Shown in pieces: positions 61,401 to 64,000 of a stretch of 64,000 nt of DNA (position 1 is its first letter; the number at the start of each line of letters is the position of its first letter). The stretch is from Streptomyces piniterrae (GTDB lineage Bacteria > Actinomycetota > Actinomycetes > Streptomycetales > Streptomycetaceae), in the NCBI RefSeq assembly GCF_005048155.1, contig NZ_SUMB01000009.1:1-64000 (forward strand), in the 5' to 3' direction. Both the position numbers and the translations under genes were made by a program. Below the pieces are notes generated by a model. The model made no database searches and was not told the origin of the DNA. It worked only from the letters and a program-made list of their open reading frames with translations.

Positions 61401-62169
61401 GCAGCCGGGCCTGAGGTTCACCGCCGCAGGAGCCGGCGGGGACGACGATCCGGCCATGGAACTGGCCTGGGCACTGACCGTCCACAAGAGCCAGGGCAGC
61501 GAATTCGGCACGGTCATCCTGATGCTGCCCGCCAACCTGCAAGGCGTCTCCCGCGAGCTGCTCTATACGGCGCTGACCCGCCAGACCGAGAAGGTGATCA
61601 TCTGCCACGAAGGGCCGTTGAACGAACTGCGGGAACTGGCGCGGCCCACCGCTTCGGACACCGGCCGCAGGCTGACCGACCTCACCAGGGCACCCAAACC
61701 TGTCCCGGTGGTCGACCAACAAGGTCGCCGCATCGGACTGTTCGACGCCAACCTGATCCACATCACCCATTTCGGCCTGCCGGTACGCAGCAAAAACGAG
61801 GTCATCATCGCCGACCTGCTGCAGCGCCACGCACAAGGGCGCTTCACATACGAGCAGCCCCTGATCGGACGTGACGGCAGGAGGAAGTTTCCCGACTTCA
61901 CCATCACCACCGACACCCCGGACAGACCCGTCTACTGGGAGCACTTGGGCCTGCTCGAGAACCCGACCTACGCCCGGAAGTGGGAGGAGAAGAAGGCCTG
62001 GTACGCCGAGCAGGGCATCCTCCCCGGCGGTGGGCCGCATGGGGTGCTACTGGTCACCGACGACCTGCACGGAGTGAAGGAGGACGATTGGGAGGCCGAG
62101 TTCAAGAAAGTCTTCGGGGCAGCGACCAGTATCCGACCGCGGCGAATCACCCGGAGGCCACGCCCCTAG
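58408..62169 (+). CDS. RecD-like SF1 helicase with nuclease-like C-terminus
   Basis: 1253 residues from ATG 58408 with GGGGGGAG upstream. An unassigned N-terminal domain begins SVRVPWHDTGWEGTVC, ADPVANHACVMLGNIAKD. The SF1B RecD-type helicase has Walker A GPAGTGKT (637-644), Walker B VVVDEAS (Asp719, Glu720), motif III GDPRQLPPIG (near 746), VHKSQGSEF (near 1026) and LLYTALTRQTEKVII (near 1053). The C-terminus (from about 1125) has NEVIIADLL, RKFPDFTI (Asp1163) and YWEHLG (Glu1178), KKAWYAEQGI, matching a PD-(D/E)XK-like nuclease. Likely acts on DNA ends, possibly in phage defence. It is transcribed alone. Confidence 0.88.
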   Translation: MAYVQHLSVRVPWHDTGWEGTVCADPVANHACVMLGNIAKDRDDQHEAVHRGQAWSALGEKIPPCALERGSFMGDRAHTVQRTHPYAWSLKELRPASLPIPAYSVHAIPYFWLNRSNAEETVLTEHPVTRYRAEAEDDIARHFRKRAMPWVMHGENQQAIIEAFFRHVTPDETLIFFYLKHSPFEDQPRRMLVGAATVTGKTAPEPWPGSHASTFPSHMWETTLRHSLRPDGTGGILLPVQALAALAARGTDVAAALAVAPESGRNFSYATEHVSPDCAVASLMELHRAAGAAIALGDPAVGIPEASLQWLDAQLARAWERRGPAPGLPAVLPRLGFRHPTFAAHRLVSAVDDGGDPWPLLEDLLEGRAVRPDLAELVTTTRRAIWKGTSELDRRALRTLSRFDLTSETVTRVLDGHTGVPISAEDLLDNPYDLVTCTVDDGDPIAFETVDRGLFPDLQLAEHHPLPLTQPFDDANDRRRLDAAITTVLARAQVEGHTLLPFEQTVERLALLTVTAPLATERTILTSLGLAPGALPPSDSEEVPEPWSQLRRADIDGGESAYKLASAAVRRDFIRDRLNQVLTAPPHAVPSDLPATLDQALGDLAADGDSDAEQRAREEKTAAFEEMYKRRVTLLNGPAGTGKTTLIHALAKRPEVLKRGLLLLAPTGKARVQLEQKVGHGAFTLAQFLRTRERYDDQSARYLTNPDADRMRVGTVVVDEASMLTEDMLAALLDAVDVTDRLVLVGDPRQLPPIGAGRPFVDLERRRRPDSMPWPRRAPGWAELTVLRRQRGQDRDDLALAHWYSGDGRPDDAEDVWRKLLAGQDMPTLRAVAWDGRKPADVLKDVLRKEFGVHDELTFAHSYGAGTWTSAGGRQYPDYSTAPAVCDRWQALSPTRGRAHGTTDLNRYLKQTFRQQALAKAKVRHYARRVPEPLGPEQIVVGDKVVNTRNQPLYAYEPQSGTGEKKYVANGELGVVTGQLTSKASRTPPWQTHVEFSSQPGLRFTAAGAGGDDDPAMELAWALTVHKSQGSEFGTVILMLPANLQGVSRELLYTALTRQTEKVIICHEGPLNELRELARPTASDTGRRLTDLTRAPKPVPVVDQQGRRIGLFDANLIHITHFGLPVRSKNEVIIADLLQRHAQGRFTYEQPLIGRDGRRKFPDFTITTDTPDRPVYWEHLGLLENPTYARKWEEKKAWYAEQGILPGGGPHGVLLVTDDLHGVKEDDWEAEFKKVFGAATSIRPRRITRRPRP

Positions 62170-62493
62170 CAACGGTCCGTGTCCGGGAGGAGCGATCCGC
62201 TCGGGGTGCAAGGCCCGGTGCGAGGACCGTGTTGTGAACCACGGCCATGAGCAGGGCTGGAGACGTACGCGGCTACGGCAGCCGCAGCTCACCCCGCCTC
62301 ACTGGCATGTGCGTATGGTTCAAGTCCCCCCTCTGTCCGGACCCACCATCCATGGAAAACACCTCGGCGTACTCAGCAACGCCGAGTACGCCGCCAAGTG
62401 TCAGCAGCACCTGAAGTGGTCAGCGCACAGGCCGCACTTGCCCAAGATGCCGGCGGGGCCCAATGACATCCTGTTGGTGCTCCACACAGCCAG
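62170..62493. other. 324-bp region between helicase and acyl-CoA ligase
   Basis: No gene recognised. A stretch near 62316-62345 (GGTTCAAGTCC ... GGACCCACCA) resembles the 3' end of a tRNA but has no matching T-stem or remainder of a tRNA. Confidence 0.4.
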
Positions 62494-64000
62494 TCAGTTG
62501 ACCCCCCGGTCGAGCCCCGACCAATACGGCTGGCGGAGCTTGAACTTCTGGATTTTGCCGGTGGCTGTGCGGGGGATCGCGTCGCGGAATTCGACGGAGG
62601 TCGGGGCCTTGTAGCCCGCCAGGTGCTGCTTGCAGTGGGTGATGATGTCGGACTCCTGTGCCGTCGCCCCCTCGGCGAGGACCACGAGGGCTTTGATGGT
62701 CTCGCCCCACTTCTCGTGCGGCACGCCGATGACGGCAACCTCGGCGACGGCCGGGTGGCTGAAGATGGTGTCCTCCACCTCGATCGACGACACATTCTCG
62801 CCGCCGGTGATGATCACGTCCTTCTTGCGGTCCGAGATCGTCAGGTGGCCGTCGGCCTCGTCGATCGTGCCGCCGTCGCCGGTGTGGAACCAGCCGCCCT
62901 CCAGGGCAGCCGATGTCTCCTCCGGCTTGTCCCAGTATCCGTCGAGCACCGTGTTCGAGCGGGCCAGGACCTCGCCGGACTCGGAGATCTTCAGCTTGAC
63001 GCCGAGGGCGGGCAGACCCGCGCGGGAGAGTTTGCGGGCCCGGTCCTCGGCAGGGAGGTCCGCGTCGCCCGGCTGGGTGCGGTTGAAGGTGAGGAGTGGC
63101 GAGGTCTCGGTGAGGCCGTAGATCTGCGTGAACTCCCAGCCCAGTTCGTCCCCCAGGCGCTGGATCGTCCTGGTCGGCGGCGGGGCGCCCGCGCAGATGA
63201 TCCGCACGCGGTCGCGGCCCGGGATCTCGCCCTCCCAGGTCGCTGCCGCATCCAGCACCATGTTCCAGACAGCCGGGGCGCCGCACATGAGCGTGACGCC
63301 GTGCTCCTCGACCCGCCGTAGGATCTCCGCGCCGTCGACCTTGCGCAGCACCACCTGCTTCACGCCCAGGCCGGCCATCACGTACGGCATTCCCCAGCCG
63401 TTGCAGTGGAACATCGGCAGGGTGTGCATGTAGACATCGCGCTCCCATGCCCGCGTGTGGAGTCCGAAGGTCAGCGCGTCGACCCAGATGTTGCGGTGGG
63501 TCAGTTGGACGCCCTTGGGGCGGGCGGTGGTGCCCGACGTGTAGTTGATCGTCGCGGTGGCATCCTCGTCCGGGTTCGACCACGGGCGCGGCTCGACGCC
63601 GAACCGCATCAGCTCGGTCTCGGTCTGCTCGCCGAGGACGAAGCGGTGGCGTGCCTTGACTGCGGCCAGTGTGTCGTCCAGCTCCGGGTCGACGAGCACG
63701 GCCGAGGCCCCGCTCTGCCGCACCACGTAGTCGACCTCTTCGGGCTTGAGGCGGAAGTTCACCGGTACGCAGATCCGGCCGCTCATCGGCACCGCGAACA
63801 GCAGCTCCAGTAGGCGTGCGGAGTTATGGCTGACCACCGCTACCCGCTCGCCCTCGCCGACGCCGAGCGCATCAAACCCCGCCTGCCAAGCACGAATCCG
63901 CTCGCCGAACCGCCCGTACGTCGCCTCGGGCACCGGCGGGGCGGGCTGATGCGGCTCGTCGACCACCCCCGGACTGGAGCGGAACCCCAGCTCGGCCCGG
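62494..64000 (-). CDS. acyl-CoA synthetase (AMP-binding), 5' end beyond window
   Basis: At least 490 residues. Motifs are TINYTSGTTARPKGVQLTHR, LPMFHCNGWGMPYVMAGLG, YGLTETSPLLTFNR, FHTGDGGTIDEADGHLTISD, then RKKDVIITGGENVSSIEVED, and catalytic Lys in IPRTATGKIQKFKLR. A GTG at 63966 could serve as start, but the frame remains open to the edge with family-like sequence (AELGFRSSPGVVDEPHQP). The N-terminal strand is therefore probably outside. It activates a fatty or aromatic acid for CoA thioester formation. Confidence 0.92.
   Translation of the reverse strand, partial: RAELGFRSSPGVVDEPHQPAPPVPEATYGRFGERIRAWQAGFDALGVGEGERVAVVSHNSARLLELLFAVPMSGRICVPVNFRLKPEEVDYVVRQSGASAVLVDPELDDTLAAVKARHRFVLGEQTETELMRFGVEPRPWSNPDEDATATINYTSGTTARPKGVQLTHRNIWVDALTFGLHTRAWERDVYMHTLPMFHCNGWGMPYVMAGLGVKQVVLRKVDGAEILRRVEEHGVTLMCGAPAVWNMVLDAAATWEGEIPGRDRVRIICAGAPPPTRTIQRLGDELGWEFTQIYGLTETSPLLTFNRTQPGDADLPAEDRARKLSRAGLPALGVKLKISESGEVLARSNTVLDGYWDKPEETSAALEGGWFHTGDGGTIDEADGHLTISDRKKDVIITGGENVSSIEVEDTIFSHPAVAEVAVIGVPHEKWGETIKALVVLAEGATAQESDIITHCKQHLAGYKAPTSVEFRDAIPRTATGKIQKFKLRQPYWSGLDRGVN

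Noticed and set aside
62311..62345. tRNA-like 3' end (GGTTCAAGTCC then CCACC)
   Set aside because: The sequence before it cannot form the T-stem and no D-arm, anticodon arm or acceptor partner exists upstream. At best a decayed att site.

Overview
The window is a high-GC (about 70%) actinobacterial chromosome segment, almost certainly Streptomyces. The codon bias, the many GTG/TTG starts, the likely leaderless promoters, the Streptomyces-type hairpin repeat, the actinophage-type genes and the large families of regulators, acyl-CoA ligases and secreted proteins all fit. It looks like the boundary between conserved chromosome and a mobile-element-rich accessory arm.

Layout. 1-10.3 kb is orderly: a glyoxylate/tartronate pair (reductase end, shortened Gcl-like ThDP protein), a catalase with a palindromic operator candidate, a zinc-ribbon/nuclease-like protein, a GNAT, an MmcQ/YjbR protein, a TetR plus metallo-hydrolase operon, a Nudix protein and an acyl-CoA ligase. 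From 10.3 to 11.4 kb a decayed serine recombinase has replaced most of a second ligase gene. 11.4-24.8 kb carries regulators (PucR, LysR/SDR pair, two AraC types), a stand-alone NuoF-like protein and two neighbouring ECF sigma factors fused to zinc fingers and membrane anchors, one of them with an extracellular ricin-like domain. Remnants of a TnsA-like endonuclease and an IS transposase lie between them.

25-50 kb is the accessory core. It has a phage-type endolysin and membrane protein without a prophage, a graspetide (ATP-grasp RiPP) locus tgmAB at 29.5-30.6 kb, and a 1599-residue Rhs polymorphic toxin with a WXG100-like N-terminus and a deaminase-like C-terminal domain, followed directly by a putative new immunity gene. 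It also has a secreted alpha/beta hydrolase, a long-chain fatty-acid CoA ligase, a phage tail fragment, and remnants of IS630, IS5, IS982 and IS701 elements. 50-58 kb has a small secreted protein, a three-gene ABC transporter operon, an IS graveyard (IS5, IS3, IS256) and a P-loop kinase. At 58.4-62.2 kb lies a 1253-residue RecD-like helicase with a nuclease-like C-terminus, a candidate single-gene defence protein. The window ends inside another acyl-CoA ligase.

The strongest leads are the graspetide locus, whose precursor has a well-placed ATG one base out of frame with its core, the Rhs toxin/immunity pair, the sigma/zinc-finger/TM/ricin one-protein signalling system with its lectin-less paralogue, and the helicase-nuclease. 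All functional calls come from reading protein motifs by eye; no database search was run.
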